A stretch of DNA of 64,000 bases from Diogma glabrata (GCA_963693315.1 OY856188.1:98740915-98804914); one strand, 5' to 3'; positions 42,651-55,004 are shown, counted from the stretch's first letter. Translations and numbers: made by a program. The notes: generated by a model from the sequence alone, not told the origin.

Positions 42651-44629
42651 ATTAACTATTTCGAATATATTTCTCTAATGGTAAGAATATTCATATATAA
42701 AGAAATTCGCTAATAATTTGCCAGTTTGTTTCAATTCCTTTTTAAAATAAAACAGACATAAAAGCATTTATGTATATATCAATAATATTTGTATATATAT
42801 AAATTAATAATACTGTTTTTGTTTACATGGATGATGAACAATTTTTGTTTGTATAGCTTGTAATGGTATTGCGTGTAGAGGTAACGCAACTGTTCAATTT
42901 GTTTTGTTTGCAAAGAAGTTGCTTCGGGAAATGGTATATATATAGAAGTTTAAATGCATAATTCTTATACGATGAAAGAGACAATAGGAAAAGAAACAAA
43001 AAACTGAAAAACTTACTATATATTCTTGATCGTTTTGGATCCAGAATGGGACTATGTAAATTTAAATCAAATAGCAGTGGTATTGTGGCTCAAGTAAAAT
43101 GTATATTCTTGATATTAAATTTGTTAAATTAAATTATTTTTGAAATTGATGTTTTTATTTTAACAGTGTTAAGTTTTCGTTGCCTTTTATTATGTTTTGT
43201 TTGTTAAGAAGTTCATCTAACAACAATTTTTGAAATTAAACAAATAATGCAAACCAATTTCAACATTTTAGTTTATTTGGAATAACATATTTTTGTATCT
43301 TTAAATATGAGCCAGTGGCTTAAATAAATGCAACGGATGAATATGATTTCGATGTAAGAAATTGTGTTCAAAAAGGTGAAATATAATTCTTCAAGATTTC
43401 TTTGCATTAAAGTAAACGACAAACTGTATAAAAATGATATTTTGAGCTTAATTTGTAAATTATTACCTAAATAAGAGATTTCAGGGTCAGGGTTTTTTTT
43501 TATAAAAGTCCAATCTCTGCAGTTCCTGTAAATTTTCATTCACCCTATCTATACTTTAATTACAATTTTTTCTTTGTTGATTTTCAAATATATTCAAATT
43601 ACCTCAACAAATACATTTTTATCACAAAAAATCTTGTACAATTTCCTGATAAAAGTTATTCATTTATAATAACCAACATAACAAAATGCAAACAGTATTA
43701 TCCCATTAATTTTTGCATTACGTAACACACAAATTATCTGCATTATTATTAATTAAATCACATATCTTGAAAACAAAAAAAATCCAGTTTTATAAAAAGA
43801 AAAGATTTTAGTCAATATTACTAAAACAAACAAATAAATAAATTAACAAGCAGAAATTTGTTTTATATAGTTTAATCTCATAATCAAAATGTAAATTTTA
43901 TTAAATTAAAAACTTGGTTATCAGTAAAAGAATTTTTACGATTTATTTCCTTTAAAATTAAGAATAAATACAAAAATTCGATCTTCTTGTAATAAGAATA
44001 AAATTAATAAAAAAGATAATTGTGTATTAGTGTTCGATTATGTAATTATTACTTTTTGTTTTTTAAATAAATCTATTAATCATTGAATAAATAGATAAAA
44101 TTTGTTTTGTGTTAATTAATGCATTAAAAATTATTACCATTTTTTTTGGTAAGATCTTAATACAATATTTGTATTCACACAATCATCAACTTCTAATGAA
44201 TTTAACTTTAAGTAGATATTTTTGTTATAACAACAAATTTTTTTTTTGAAAAATTAATAAATAATTACATAATATTTTCTTTCAACGAGCTTTTTGTAAA
44301 TTAGTTGATTAAATATGTAGATTGTTCGTCATAATTTTTTTAAAATTAATGTTTTAAGTTTACATGTTTGCTGAAATTGGAGGTATCAAATATAATTTTA
44401 TTAATTTACTACTTTTCGATATATTTTGGGAATGTTTTGTTTATATGTATTGAGTTTATATGAATCATTAAATGTCATGTTAATTATTTATGAACGACAT
44501 ATAGTATATGAGAATCAGAAATGTCACAAGAAATATATGAAGCTATTTGCAATCATATCCGTTTTATGTGCATGAAATTATCAGTTTTTGCTGTTTGTTA
44601 ATTTTTTTGGTTTTTGACAGGTACCTGGT
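42651..44629. other. AT-rich spacer
   Basis: A minus-strand open frame at 43273-43539 (88 codons) has no recognised motif. The rest is very AT-rich. Confidence 0.4.
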
Positions 44630-44905
44630 ACACACATCACTACCGCTAGTAATCACTAGCTGGGAGATGAAATGCATTTGGCTGCAACGGTAGCACCCTC
44701 AGTCTTAGTAATGGAATATTCCTCGATGATGGCATGCTATTCATTGCTCGAAGAAACAAGATTTCATATTGCTTTTTATATGCACTCTAATAACTGAAGA
44801 CTGTGCGTAACATGATGATAGATTATACTATCTAACTGTATATTATCTAACTATCTAACTGTATTATTGGCAGCCCGATTTTAGTTTTTTTCTAGCATAT
44901 TTTAT
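44630..44905 (+). repeat. Unnamed dispersed repeat family, copy F (diverged)
   Basis: Recognisable by ACGGTAGCACCCTCAGTCTT, GGAATATTCCTCGATGATGG, TGCTCGAAGAAACAAG and ATTATTGGCAGCCCGATTTT. A local TATCTAACTGTAT duplication (about 44838-44872) interrupts it. Confidence 0.65.
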
Positions 44906-44934
44906 TAAAATAATTTTAACTCCAAAATACCAAA

Positions 44935-45060
44935 ACCCGATGGGATAGCGTGTCTGCCAAAAGGTTTCGAATCATGGCACTGATGAAGTAGAGGAAGTGG
45001 GGCATTTTTGAAGTGAAAGCTTCTTTAGGCGCGTTGTGCAATTTTGTATGGGGAAAAATT
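44935..45060 (+). repeat. SINE-like copy 1 (B box plus AAGTGAAAGCTTCTTTAGGC)
   Basis: GGGATAGCGTG and the B-box-like GGTTTCGAATCATGG are followed by TTTTTGAAGTGAAAGCTTCT and TTAGGCGCGTTGTGCAATTT. The same two-part order recurs 190 bases downstream. Confidence 0.5.
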
Positions 45061-45127
45061 TATATATTCGAGTTACCATTTTTAAATCACCAAAATAATT
45101 TTGAATATGAAATACATCTATCATTTC

Positions 45128-45270
45128 TTAACGTTTCAAACTGCGATGTGGATATCGCGGTCGACTGAGGTTCTATAGATCGTGAGTTCAATTCCTGGAC
45201 TTGTACATTTTTTGAAGTAAAACTTCTTTAGGCGCGTTATGAGAATTTTGCAACGGAAGTTACAAAAACG
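45128..45270 (+). repeat. SINE-like copy 2 (tRNA-like head)
   Basis: TGTGGATATCGCGGTCGACT and GATCGTGAGTTCAATTCCTGG give A- and B-box-like sequences at tRNA spacing. TTTTTTGAAGTAAAACTTCT and TTAGGCGCGTTATGAG follow, as in copy 1. It is probably a tRNA-derived retroposon rather than a tRNA gene. Confidence 0.55.
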
Positions 45271-45810
45271 AATATAATATTCGGCAAATATACGATACAA
45301 TTTGATTATGACACACATATTTTAAATATTCACTGGTTTTTGGTGCATTATAGAAATAGTTCATATTTTTCGATACTTAAAAATTTAACAGAAATGCAAT
45401 TAAAAAATATAATTTTGAATTAAATTTAATGATTTTCAATCCGAATTTTTGGAGCATTTTAATTTAATTTAATATCAGTTTTCAAAATATATAATATGTC
45501 TGCTTCATTTTTGTTTACAATGGATGCTTAGACTCGTAAATTAATAAAAATGGCAGCATATTTGGCTTTTTTAAAAGCAGAGAAATAAGTTGTCGCAAAT
45601 CTTGGTAAATATGCTATATAATGAAATATAAGATGACAAAAAGCACCGGTTTGAAATTTGAGCAAAATCGAATATCTGGTTCAGGAATGGAAGCATGTTT
45701 GGTAGATCTTTTTGGTTTGTATGGTCAAGTCATTCATTTATAATTATAATTTTTATTCACTTATGCATTCTCGTACTAAATGTTATATGAATTGGATGTG
45801 TCGATTGTAG
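45271..45810. other. AT-rich spacer
   Basis: No supported feature; no obvious upstream exon or signal peptide for the Gly/His frame that follows. Confidence 0.4.
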
Positions 45811-46375
45811 ATGGTGGTCATGGTGTGGTCATGGTGGTCATGGTGGCCATGGTGGTCATGGTGGTCTTGGTAGTCATGGTGGTAATAGTGGTTATGGTGG
45901 TCATAGTGGTAATGGTGATCACGGTGTTCACGATGGTCATGGTGGTCATGGTGGTCACGGTGGTCATAGTGTTCATTTTGGTCATGGTGGTCATGGTAGT
46001 CAAGGTGGTCATGGTGGTAATGGTGGTCATGGTGGCTATGGTGGTCATGGTGGTCACGGTGGTCATGGCGGTCATGGTGTTCACGGTGGTCATGATGGTC
46101 ATGTTGGTCATGGCGGTCATGGTGGTAATGGTGGTCATGGTGGTCATGGTGTTTACGGTGGTCATGGTGGTCATGGTGGTCATAGTGGTCATGGTGGTTA
46201 TGGTGGTCACGGTGGTCATGGGGGTCATGGGGGTCATGGTGGTCATGGTCGTCATGGTGGTCATGGTAGTCATAGTGGTCATGGTGGTTATGGTGGTCAC
46301 GGTGGTCATGGTGGTCACGCTGGTCATGATGGTCATGGTGTTCACGGTGGTCATGATGGTCATGGTGTTCACGGT
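45811..46375 (+). repeat. 9-bp minisatellite GGTGGTCAT, ~63 units, open in a Gly-Gly-His frame
   Basis: Tandem GGTGGTCAT units with point variants and no length change after the first two units. In the frame that reads GGT GGT CAT the region is open from 45791 to a TAA at 46493-46495 (234 codons). It gives Gly-Gly-His triplets with His replaced by Tyr or Asn and Gly by Ser, Asp or Val. Many variants are silent (CAT/CAC, GGT/GGC/GGG). Such compositions occur in insect glycine-rich cuticle or secreted proteins. No start codon, signal peptide or splice structure is visible. The repeat unit creates few stops by chance in several frames, so openness alone is weak evidence. The Met-Val-Val frame (45780-46433) is judged an artefact. 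Confidence 0.85.
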
Positions 46376-46388
46376 TTGGTGTTTAGAG

Positions 46389-46660
46389 TTTGCATCCCAG
46401 GCTTTCCCGGGCGGGAAAAAATATTTGTGTTGATTAAATTTGTTTTGTTAAATAGAAAAATGAGCGCGTGTAATCTTTGCACGCGGTTAAAATAAATTTC
46501 TTTGACTACTGTAGCAGGTAGTAATAAAAAGATGAAATATAAAATGAATATGTCGTATTGCAATTTAGAGTTGCATTTCTTGATAATATAATTTACTGTG
46601 TAATATAAAGCAATATTTATATAATGTATTACAAAGTCAATTCAATAATTAGCATAATTG
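46389..46660 (+). repeat. Left arm of an inverted repeat pair (SINE-like)
   Basis: GTTTGCATCCCAGGC (B-box-like) is followed by GCGCGTGTAATCTTTGCACG, TTTCTTTGACTACTGTAGCA, GCAATTTAGAGTTGC and TTCTTGATAATATAATTTAC. From about 46462 to 46640 this matches the inverse of 46780-46975. The 5' end abuts the minisatellite. Confidence 0.65.
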
Positions 46661-46779
46661 AAATATGGAATTAGAGGTTTATGACAAATTTGCTAAATTG
46701 ATTGAAAAATGCATCAATTGTTGTACCAATTGTTAAATTAAGTGGACATGTATCCATCGTGAAATTTTTAAAACGTTGT

Positions 46780-46975
46780 AAGACTTTGTAAAACATGTAA
46801 ATATGGCTTTTTATTACACATTGTTGTAAATTATATTATCAAGAATATTAGAAAGAAACTCTAAATTTCAATATGACATATCTATTTTGTTTTATATTAA
46901 TATTTTTAGTAATACCTGCTGCAGTGGCCAAAGAAGTTTTACTTCAACAGCGTGTAAAGATTACGCACTTCCTTT
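46780..46975 (-). repeat. Right arm of the inverted repeat pair
   Basis: Read on the minus strand: GCGTAATCTTTACACGCTGT, GAAGTAAAACTTCTTTGGCC, ACTGCAGCAGGTATTAC, then TTGATAATATAATTTAC. It also shares GAAGTAAAACTTCTTT with the SINE-like copies at 45.0-45.3 kb. Confidence 0.65.
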
Positions 46976-48085
46976 TTTATTGTTTTTTTTTTTAATTTTT
47001 ATTGAATACCATTAAAATTATTTTTTTTATTCATGAATTCATAGAAATCATAAAATTTTCTTTTTACGAATTTTATAAAATACATCTATAATGCAGTTTT
47101 TTAAAGTTATATTGCTACTGTCTTTTGCAGTCATCATGCTAAATAAATATTGAATATATATAAAATTGAAAGTATAGTGTTTAGTGTTTTAAAAGAAGTT
47201 AAAATGCTAGTTAAATTTGTCGTCCTGACCTTGTATTAGGATGACAGCCAGTAGCCATTGAGCCTAAAATAACCTAGTTTAAATGATTTCTTTCAATAAT
47301 TACAGATTATGTGAACGATCGACATATAACCTTACGACCTAAAATTTTCCAACCCAATTGTTTGTATATGTCCAGAAAACTTAAAAAAAACACCTCATTT
47401 AATCATTGCTTCTCTTTAATAGATTGTTTGTCCTTTATGCATTAATACATTAATCATCATGAAAATTTGGAAAGTTGTTATGTACACGCCCAAAGGTAAG
47501 TGGCAAATTTTCTATTTTCAAAACCTGCACCTCAGGGCCCTTATAATTATCTTAAGGGATTTTGCCTAAATGTTGTAATCATTTAATTTGGTTTTTATTT
47601 AAATATCGGTTTAAACGGTAGTTTGCTTTGATCAATGTTTTTTTGTTGAACATAATTTTTATGAAATTAAAAAAGAAAGTATAACCTGAAACAACTGCAT
47701 TTGTATATCAAAATTATATGTATTGGAATATAACACATCATGATGTTACAAATTTTATCATCTACACTAAATATGTTGCTGGTATGAAATGGTATGTAAT
47801 ACATGTTTTTAAAATTAAGTGAAGACTTAATAATTGTAGCCTGATACTTGATAACATTGATTATATCGATTTAAAGCTCACAATTGCGAGACGGAAATCG
47901 CACAAATTCTTTACAAAGAAGCATAGCTTATGTATGATTAAACATGGATGGCAATCATGATAAATAAACTAATTAAAAATGGTGGCACTTAGCCGATAGT
48001 GATTTGCAATCGGCAACAATGCGCATTAATACCAATTAATTTACTTAGCTTTCCGCTGAAAGATTTGTAAAATTTAAAATTGTTG
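46976..48085. other. AT-rich spacer
   Basis: No supported gene or repeat. Confidence 0.4.
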
Positions 48086-48420
48086 ATCTATGGGTGTGAC
48101 AACCACGCGTACTTTAGTCACTGCTATTGGCATATATATGAGTTATTATGAGACATCATATACCACTGGCAATAGCAGTGCAATCTCGTTAGCCAAAGTC
48201 ATATCTTAGGGGTGCTGGCGGATGAAGTATTTTCAATGAACGATACCATCCGTAACACTAAGTTATGGAATATTCTTTGATGATACGCTATTTTTTTTAA
48301 AATAAAATGTGTTTGGTAGTAGAAATTACAAGGTGTGTCACATCACTGCAACACATAAAAAACTTTTAAGAACAAGGTCCGCAACAATATGCTTTCTAAG
48401 GTGTTGATAGACGCAAATTT
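48086..48420 (+). repeat. Unnamed dispersed repeat family, copy G (rearranged)
   Basis: The first part (48086-48290) is in forward orientation: TGATCTATGGGTGTGACAAC, ATACCACTGGCAATAGCAGT, GGGGTGCTGGCGGATGAAG. From 48298 the A-rich 3' end of the family follows in reverse (AATAAAATGTGTTTGGTAGT, then CAAGGTCCGCAACAATATGC). The copy is therefore an internal inversion or two opposed insertions. Confidence 0.75.
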
Positions 48421-48872
48421 TTATATGAACTTTGATTATTTTAAATATAAAAATGTAGATGATAGTTGCTTGGAATGCTGATAGATGTGAAACCCAGAAT
48501 AATTTGAATGATTTTGATGAAATGAAATTTTAATTTGCAATGCTACAATAATTGGAAGATACAAAAAAACACAGCGATTTCACAGTTTTAAGTTTTCACT
48601 TCTGTCGGCAGTCCCAAGAATGCCTTCTTTTTTTTAATTCATAATGATCTGTAGGAGCGAAACGGGGTAGGTAGGGGAAAACTTTTCAATTAGAATTTCA
48701 TGTTTCGGACTCATCAAGAACAGGCGCCTCACAAAGTATAAAATATGTGGTAATCATCACATAAAATCAGCGTGGGCTCAGGGACTATTTCAATATACAT
48801 CGTCTAATATTATTTATCGTCTGAAATTATTTTCATCTATAGATGGTATAATATACTACACATCGTTTATAC
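48421..48872. other. Spacer ending in a probable hAT target duplication
   Basis: No gene seen. The last eight bases (48865-48872) are GTTTATAC, matching GTCTATAC at 55094-55101. Confidence 0.45.
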
Positions 48873-48910
48873 GTGTTTCTCAACCGGTGGTAGACCATTA
48901 GTCCGCAAAA

Positions 48911-50570
48911 AAAGCTTTTACCAGTCTCAAATGTGAATACTATTTCACAAATTAAAATTGTTTTCTACGATATATAAAATCATTTTCGTTAAATAACGAA
49001 TTGTTGTGAAGTATGGCTATGGTATTTTCATATAATTTTATAAAATTTTTAAATCAAAGCAAATAAAATATAAATTTATAATAAATAACGTTTATATATT
49101 TATTATGGTAGAAAAAAATGCGTTTCCTATGCGAGATAAACACAAGAACAAATTTTCACTATCGAAAAAACAGCAAAATGTACTATATATTTTTAATATC
49201 TTTCTACCTCGTAAGAGTAAAATGTTTATTTTTTTATTTCACTCTTTTGACGTCGATTTTATTATTCTCTTTCATTTCATATGCTTATGCAGCAAAAGAA
49301 AATTAGTACTTTTTCGTCATCCTTTTTATTTATTTTAATAACAATACTTGTATAATTTGGCCAAACCATTCGGAAAATAATTTATTTTTAATAAGATGGA
49401 AAGCATCAAATTTGAAGCAAATATTAAATGTGTGAGTATTCGAAAAAAATTTCCTTCCAGCAATTACAAATTGGTTTGTAACCAAACAATTGGTTTAGTT
49501 TTGTTTTTTTTTCAACCATAACTGTGTGTGTTATTAGTCTCAATAGAAAAAAATAAAAAGCAGTTGATCTTATTCTGTTGCATGACTGCTGCGGGACACA
49601 ATATTAGAATTTGATTAGGTCAACGTTTAATGACATATTTTATGTTTCGAGCAACAGTTTTCAAATTTGCAGAACTGCGAGAGAATAAAATCTATTTAAC
49701 ACGAACCTAATACAACGTTTTATCCTTTTGACAGAATAACATGTATTAATTTCAATTAAATTATGTTAAAACTCATTGGTAAAACAAATAAAAAAACAAT
49801 AACTTTGATTTAATTTTCTTGTACCATTAAATCCTAACAATTAAATAAATTTTATTCTATTTTGAACCTTTTTATTTGTTTAGCATTTTGAAAATGAAAT
49901 GACCTACAGTGAAAATTTTGAAAATAAAATGACCTACAATGAAAGACATCAAATTTTCGCAGCATTCGCGTGACAGAATAAAATTAACAGCTGTTTATTT
50001 TATTCTATTAAAACTAGTAACACACAATTATGGTTCTAAAAATAACAAAAATAAACCTATATTTATAGTTGCCGGAAGGATAAAACAATTTATTTGATTG
50101 TATTGAACTCTAAACTAAATTTTTTGATTGTATTTTATAAATAATTGCAATAAAAGCAATTTTTTATAAAAATCATTTTCACTCTGATTATATAAAAACC
50201 AACATATGTAAACTAATGCGCATGTCCGTCTCTCGAATATTTAAAAAGGCAAAGGCTACTATGATTAAAATGAATTAAATTTTCATTATGAAAAAAATTA
50301 GTTTTTTTATGATTGTTTTTTGATTTTGTCAATTGTCATTAGTATTAGTAGTTAGAACTTTGATGTCTTTCATTGTAGGTAATTTCATTTTCAAATACCA
50401 AACAATTAAGTACGCATCAAAATTGAATAAGATTTATTTAATTGTTTAGAATTAATGGTACAAAAAAATTAAATGCAAATGTGTTGGCACTGATGAAGTT
50501 ACGAGTTCGAATCCCAACCTAAAAGAGAAAAACATAGTTTTTTCTGAGATATTTCCAACCACACCCTTGA
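48911..50570. other. Presumed interior of the hAT element
   Basis: AT-rich with no transposase. Overlapping open frames at 49105-49338 have no recognised motif. Near the right end, GTTACGAGTTCGAATCCCAACC (50497-50518) has a tRNA-like B box and may be a SINE or tRNA fragment. Confidence 0.35.
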
Positions 50571-50572
50571 AT

Positions 50573-50603
<31 letters not shown>

Positions 50604-51010
50604 TTTGGCATAAATCAAACGGATTATACCACAATTTATAATTATATCAATATAATACAAATGTGATACATCCAATTACATAATTGCACTGCTTAATTAA
50701 AATCTTATGTACTATAGTTTACAATTTACTCATGTTTGGTCAAAAAGAGTTTTAACATCATTATATATAATTCATATTCATCTTACTTATTTATTTATTT
50801 TAATGTGAATGCAATTTTAACTTAAATTAGACTTTACCAAGATCATAATCAATACCTTATTCAGATTTTAAAATGTTTTATTTATTTATTTCCTGTCTAA
50901 GTTTACAAAAAAAAAGTGAAGAATTACATAGAAATTACAAAAACTAATATATGAAATTTTAACCAACATTTTACTAAAACAATTTAATTCACATTCACAT
51001 CCAATTTAAA
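50571..51010 (-). repeat. LINE 3' untranslated region and (AAAT)n tail
   Basis: Between the ORF2 stop and 50571 the minus strand ends in about eight AAAT units (50571-50605). A second short ATTTATTTATTT run lies at about 50880-50891. Short tandem tails of this kind are usual for CR1/Jockey-type LINEs. No clean target duplication was found against the sequence beyond the 5' end. Confidence 0.65.
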
Positions 51011-53822
51011 TTAATTCACATTCACATCTAACACTGTCAACATCTGTGTTCGGTATGATTTATAATTCAATTTCCATGGATCAATCGAACTGAAAAGCTC
51101 ATTATAATCTTTTTGCATTCTAAAAAGAGGCGAATTTGATCCTAAATTTGTCCTTACTCGATCAAGACTAAAAAGAGAATTTGACCGAAGATTTCTTGAT
51201 GGAGCATTAAATCTAAATAATTGTAATAGGTCTGTATCCAAAATATTATTGAGAATTTTATATAATATAATTTGCGCACCTATCGTTCGTCTCATTTCGA
51301 GATTTCTTAAGTTAAATTTTTTAAGTCTTTCAGTATACGAAATATACTCAAGCTTATTTCTGTACATCAATACACGAGTGAGATATCGTTGAACTCTTTC
51401 AATACGATCATTGTAATGTTCATAGAAAGGATTCCATACCGGACTAGCATACTCTAATAAGCTGCGAACAAAAGATATATAAAGTATTCTTAGAGCTGTG
51501 ATATTTTTAAAAGATTTGGTAATTCTCATAATAAAGCCAATCATACTATATGCTTTTTTGACAATTTTATCAATATGTTGGTCGAATTTTAATGACGTGT
51601 CAAAGACTACTCCTAGGTCTTTAATATGATTAACCCTAGAAATTGAATCACAAATTAATTTATAGTCAAATTTGATAGGATTTTTACATTTAGTAAAGGT
51701 TATAACAAAACATTTATTTAAATTTAAAAACAGCTTGTTCTCAACACACCAGTGGTGAAGTAAGTCAACATTAGTTTGTAATGTGTTACAATCAACAAGA
51801 GATCGAATTTCCAGATACAGTTTCAGATCATCTGCATATAATAAGTAATTGAAAGTAAATTTTATTACAATATCATTAATAAAAATAATAAATAGCAGAG
51901 GTCCAAGTGTTGATCCTTGTGGAATACCAGATGATGGATGAATTCTGAATGATTTTTTCCCATTAAAGGCCACATACTGAATTCGATGATGCAAATAAGA
52001 GTCAAGCCATTTATACAAATCACCACCGATACCAAAAGATTTTATTTTCGACATAAGAATGCTGTGGTTGACTTTATCGAATGCCTTAGTAAAATCAGTA
52101 TAGAGCGAGTCTACCTGACTTTTTTCATTTAACTTTAAGTTTAAGTAATTTGTATATTCGAGGAGATTAGTGCATGTTGAACGGTTAGCAAAAAATCCAT
52201 GTTGTTTAGGAGTTATAAGGCTTTTTACATGATTAAAGATATGTTTGTGTATGATTTTTTCAAAGAGTTTGCTAAAGTTGTTCAGAATAGAGATAGGCCG
52301 ATAATTAGAAACATCGGACTTATCGCCACTTTTATAAATCGGTGTAATGAGAGCTATTTTCCAATCATCAGGAAAAACACCCTCACTCAGAGATATATTA
52401 TATAACATTGCCAATGGTCTGGTGATTGGTTTTGCAATTTTCTTTAAAAATATGCCTGGAAGTCCATCTGAACCGCTACCTTTTTTTATATCTACCATGT
52501 TGAGAGCATCTAAAACTTCCTTTTCGGTTATGGTAACGGAATTAATTAAATTAGTGTTTTCAAAGTTGGGTTTTAAATTAACTATTGAAGGTGGCTCATA
52601 TACCGCACTAAAATATTCACCAAACAAATTTGCAACAGAAGAATCATCAGTTGCTTCATTTGAATTATATTTCATAACACTAGGATAATTATTTGTTATT
52701 TTTTGGGATTTAGTGAAAGTCCAAAATTTATTTGGTTCGGCTTGAATGTCATTTTCGATTCTATCAATATAAGACTTGTAACATTCATAACTGAGTTTCT
52801 TTATATGTGAACGAAGATAACAATATTCCATTCTGTCAGAAATATTATTATAAGTACGATATCTCAGGCGTAGCCTCTCTTTTCTTTTTATTAAACTAAT
52901 TAGGTGTTTCGAAAACCATGCAGGATACCTGGCAGATTTTTTTTTAATTTTTGGAACATGATCATCAATTAGTTGTGTTATTATACGATAAAATTCCGTC
53001 ATTGCGATATTTGTTGACAAATCATTTAAAAAATTCCAGTCCATAGATTCTAAGTTTCTATTTATTTCATCGTAATTGGCTTTCTTAAAGTTTAATTTTG
53101 GTTGAGAGTTATCTGATCTTATTTGTAGATTGGAAGCCCTCACTAAAATTTCTAATGCCGGGTGATGTTTGTCTTCTGGAACAAATGATGTTGAAGTTTT
53201 ATGGACTATAATATCAGATAAATTAGACAAAACAAGATCAAGAATTTTGTTATTATGATTAACATGTTGATTAAATTGTTGTAAGTTAGACATACATAGA
53301 AATTCCGTAAGGAGTTCAGCAATCCTACCTTCAACAAATTCTGCTCTAAGAAAATTGCCCGAGAATTGTTTCCAATTTATTGTTGGAATATTAAAATCAC
53401 CCAGTACTATAAAATTTGACTTCTCATCTGATTCTGAAATGGTCTTAGATATGGAAAGGTAATTACATTCATATTCACTGAAAGTACTTTTCGGTTGGAT
53501 ATATAGGTGTTATCTGAATTTTAATCCAAATATTTTCATCAGATGTTTCTAAGTGAAAACATCTTTTCGAGGGTATCGTATTTTTAATTGCAATTAGGAC
53601 ACCACCACCTGATTGTTTTCCAAAACGCAACAAGTCCCTGTCCTTCCTATAAACTATGTAATTATCAGGGAATAATTCGGATGTATAAACCGATTCAATT
53701 AGATTAGTTTCTACAAAACAAATTATATCATAATCATTCGCATACATACCAGATTTAAAAATGTCAGTTTTTGATCTTAACCCATTCACGTTTTGGTAAT
53801 AAATCGACACACCCATATTCAT
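51011..53822 (-). pseudogene. CR1/Jockey-like LINE ORF2: endonuclease plus reverse transcriptase, one frameshift
   Basis: This is the replication protein of a non-LTR retrotransposon: an AP-type endonuclease nicks the target and the reverse transcriptase copies the RNA there. Translation begins MNMGVSIYYQNVNGLRSK at 53822, the usual endonuclease start (QNVNGLRSK). It then shows CFVETNL and SGGGVLIAI. Near 53475-53485 the frame shifts by one base, and the second frame continues with the catalytic GDFN (53390-53401). The RT follows: NYRPISIL, TDFTKAFDKVNH, GIPQGSTLGPLLF, YADD (51827-51838) and the C-terminal region ending at 51011. Joined length is about 937 codons, normal for the family. Apart from the single shift I see no stop, so the copy is young or the shift is an assembly error. 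The 328-base gap to ORF1 is unusually long. Confidence 0.9.
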
Positions 53823-54150
53823 AAAAATAAAAAATAAAATAACATAAAAACAATATAAAAACTAGGTAAATCTTTGTAATTTCTTTGCAATCCTTACCAA
53901 AATAGATAGAAACACATTGTAAGTTCAATACTGAGACCAAAAAAGAACACAAATAAGCTATTATTAATTTCATATAGGAAACTAGTAGATAGTTTGGTCT
54001 AAAATAAAATTAATATAATATTTAAAAATAAAATTCAAAACTCAAAACTACCTAATTAAATACAATTGAGAATTAAATTCTGAAAGAAAATTAAATAACT
54101 TAAAATAATTAACAAAAGTAAAACATATGATTATAAGAACAGATATTTAA
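53823..54150 (-). other. Spacer between LINE ORF1 and ORF2
   Basis: 328 AT-rich bases without a recognisable domain. A short minus-strand frame (53764-53973) overlaps the ORF2 start and has no motif. Confidence 0.5.
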
Positions 54151-54999
54151 TCACTGTAATGATTTAATTATATCAATACTGTCAACAAGAATTGCTTTAC
54201 TATTATCAAATTTACGCACAAAAATAGCACCTTTTTTTACCCAAACAAATTTGAAATTTTTATCTTTTTTTAGCTGGCGTGCAGCCTTATGCAAAATTCT
54301 ACTGTTACTGGATAAATGTTCGTTTATGTAGATATTTTGTTTACATTTAAAACCAATTTCATCACACCGTAGATTACGTTTTTTTCGAATCGAATTAATA
54401 ATCCGTTCTTTTAGTTTTACGGATGTCAGTTTTAAAATAATTGCTTTGTCATCTTTTTTATTTTTAGGTTGCACTCTGGTAACATAATCAATATCACTAT
54501 CTACAAGTTTACAATCAATCTTTTCACTTATAGTTTTCACAATTTCCACTAAATTTTCATTTGAATTTTGGGGTACACCACGGATTTCAACGTTCCATTG
54601 TCTGGAATATTGTTCATTTTTGTCACATTTCTTTTTTAGCTGCAAAATTTCATTCTTAAGAATGAGATTATCTTTCACAAGGGAGCTAATATGTTTTATT
54701 TGTTGTTCCGTTATACGTTTGGAGCGATCGTCTATACACTCAAATTGTTTATTAATAGTTTGAATGGTGTTAACAAGTTCACTATTTTTTGCAGCAACTA
54801 CCGATAATTCAGTTTTAAGAAGTTCAATAGCCACAGATAATGTTTTTATTTGATCTTTAAGGTCAATTTGTTTTTCTAGTTTATGATGATTATCGTCCTC
54901 ATTAGTGATTAAACATCTATCACAATGCCAGTCAAATGTTTTAGTTTCCAAAATTATGAAAACTTTGTCAGGAATATTGGCACAGCTTTGATGATAAAA

Positions 55000-55004
<5 letters not shown>
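54151..55004 (-). pseudogene. LINE ORF1 protein, 5'-truncated: PHD finger end, coiled coil, RNA-binding region
   Basis: This is the nucleic-acid-binding partner of ORF2, expected to coat the LINE RNA. At its N-side it shows the second half of a PHD-type zinc finger (CANIP followed by WHCDRC). A ~90-residue helical, heptad-like segment follows (ELLKTELSVVAAKNSELVNT and around). A charged region with NVEIRGVPQNSNENLVEIV then matches the RRM-like/C-terminal domain of LINE ORF1 proteins, followed by DYVTRVQPKNKKDDKAIILK. The frame ends LVDSIDIIKSLQ at 54151. The first half of the finger is missing. The frame instead runs into a poly(T) stretch (encoding Phe) that marks the break, so an apparent start at 55053 is not genuine. 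It is in the same orientation as ORF2. Confidence 0.82.

Noticed and set aside
45780..46433. Met-Val-Val frame (+) and Met-Thr-Thr frame (-) in the minisatellite
   Set aside because: Both are frame artefacts of the GGTGGTCAT unit. Only the Gly-Gly-His frame shows a biologically familiar substitution pattern.
52199..52688. Plus-strand open frames opposite the LINE reverse transcriptase
   Set aside because: They are shadows of the minus-strand ORF2, which carries the real motifs.
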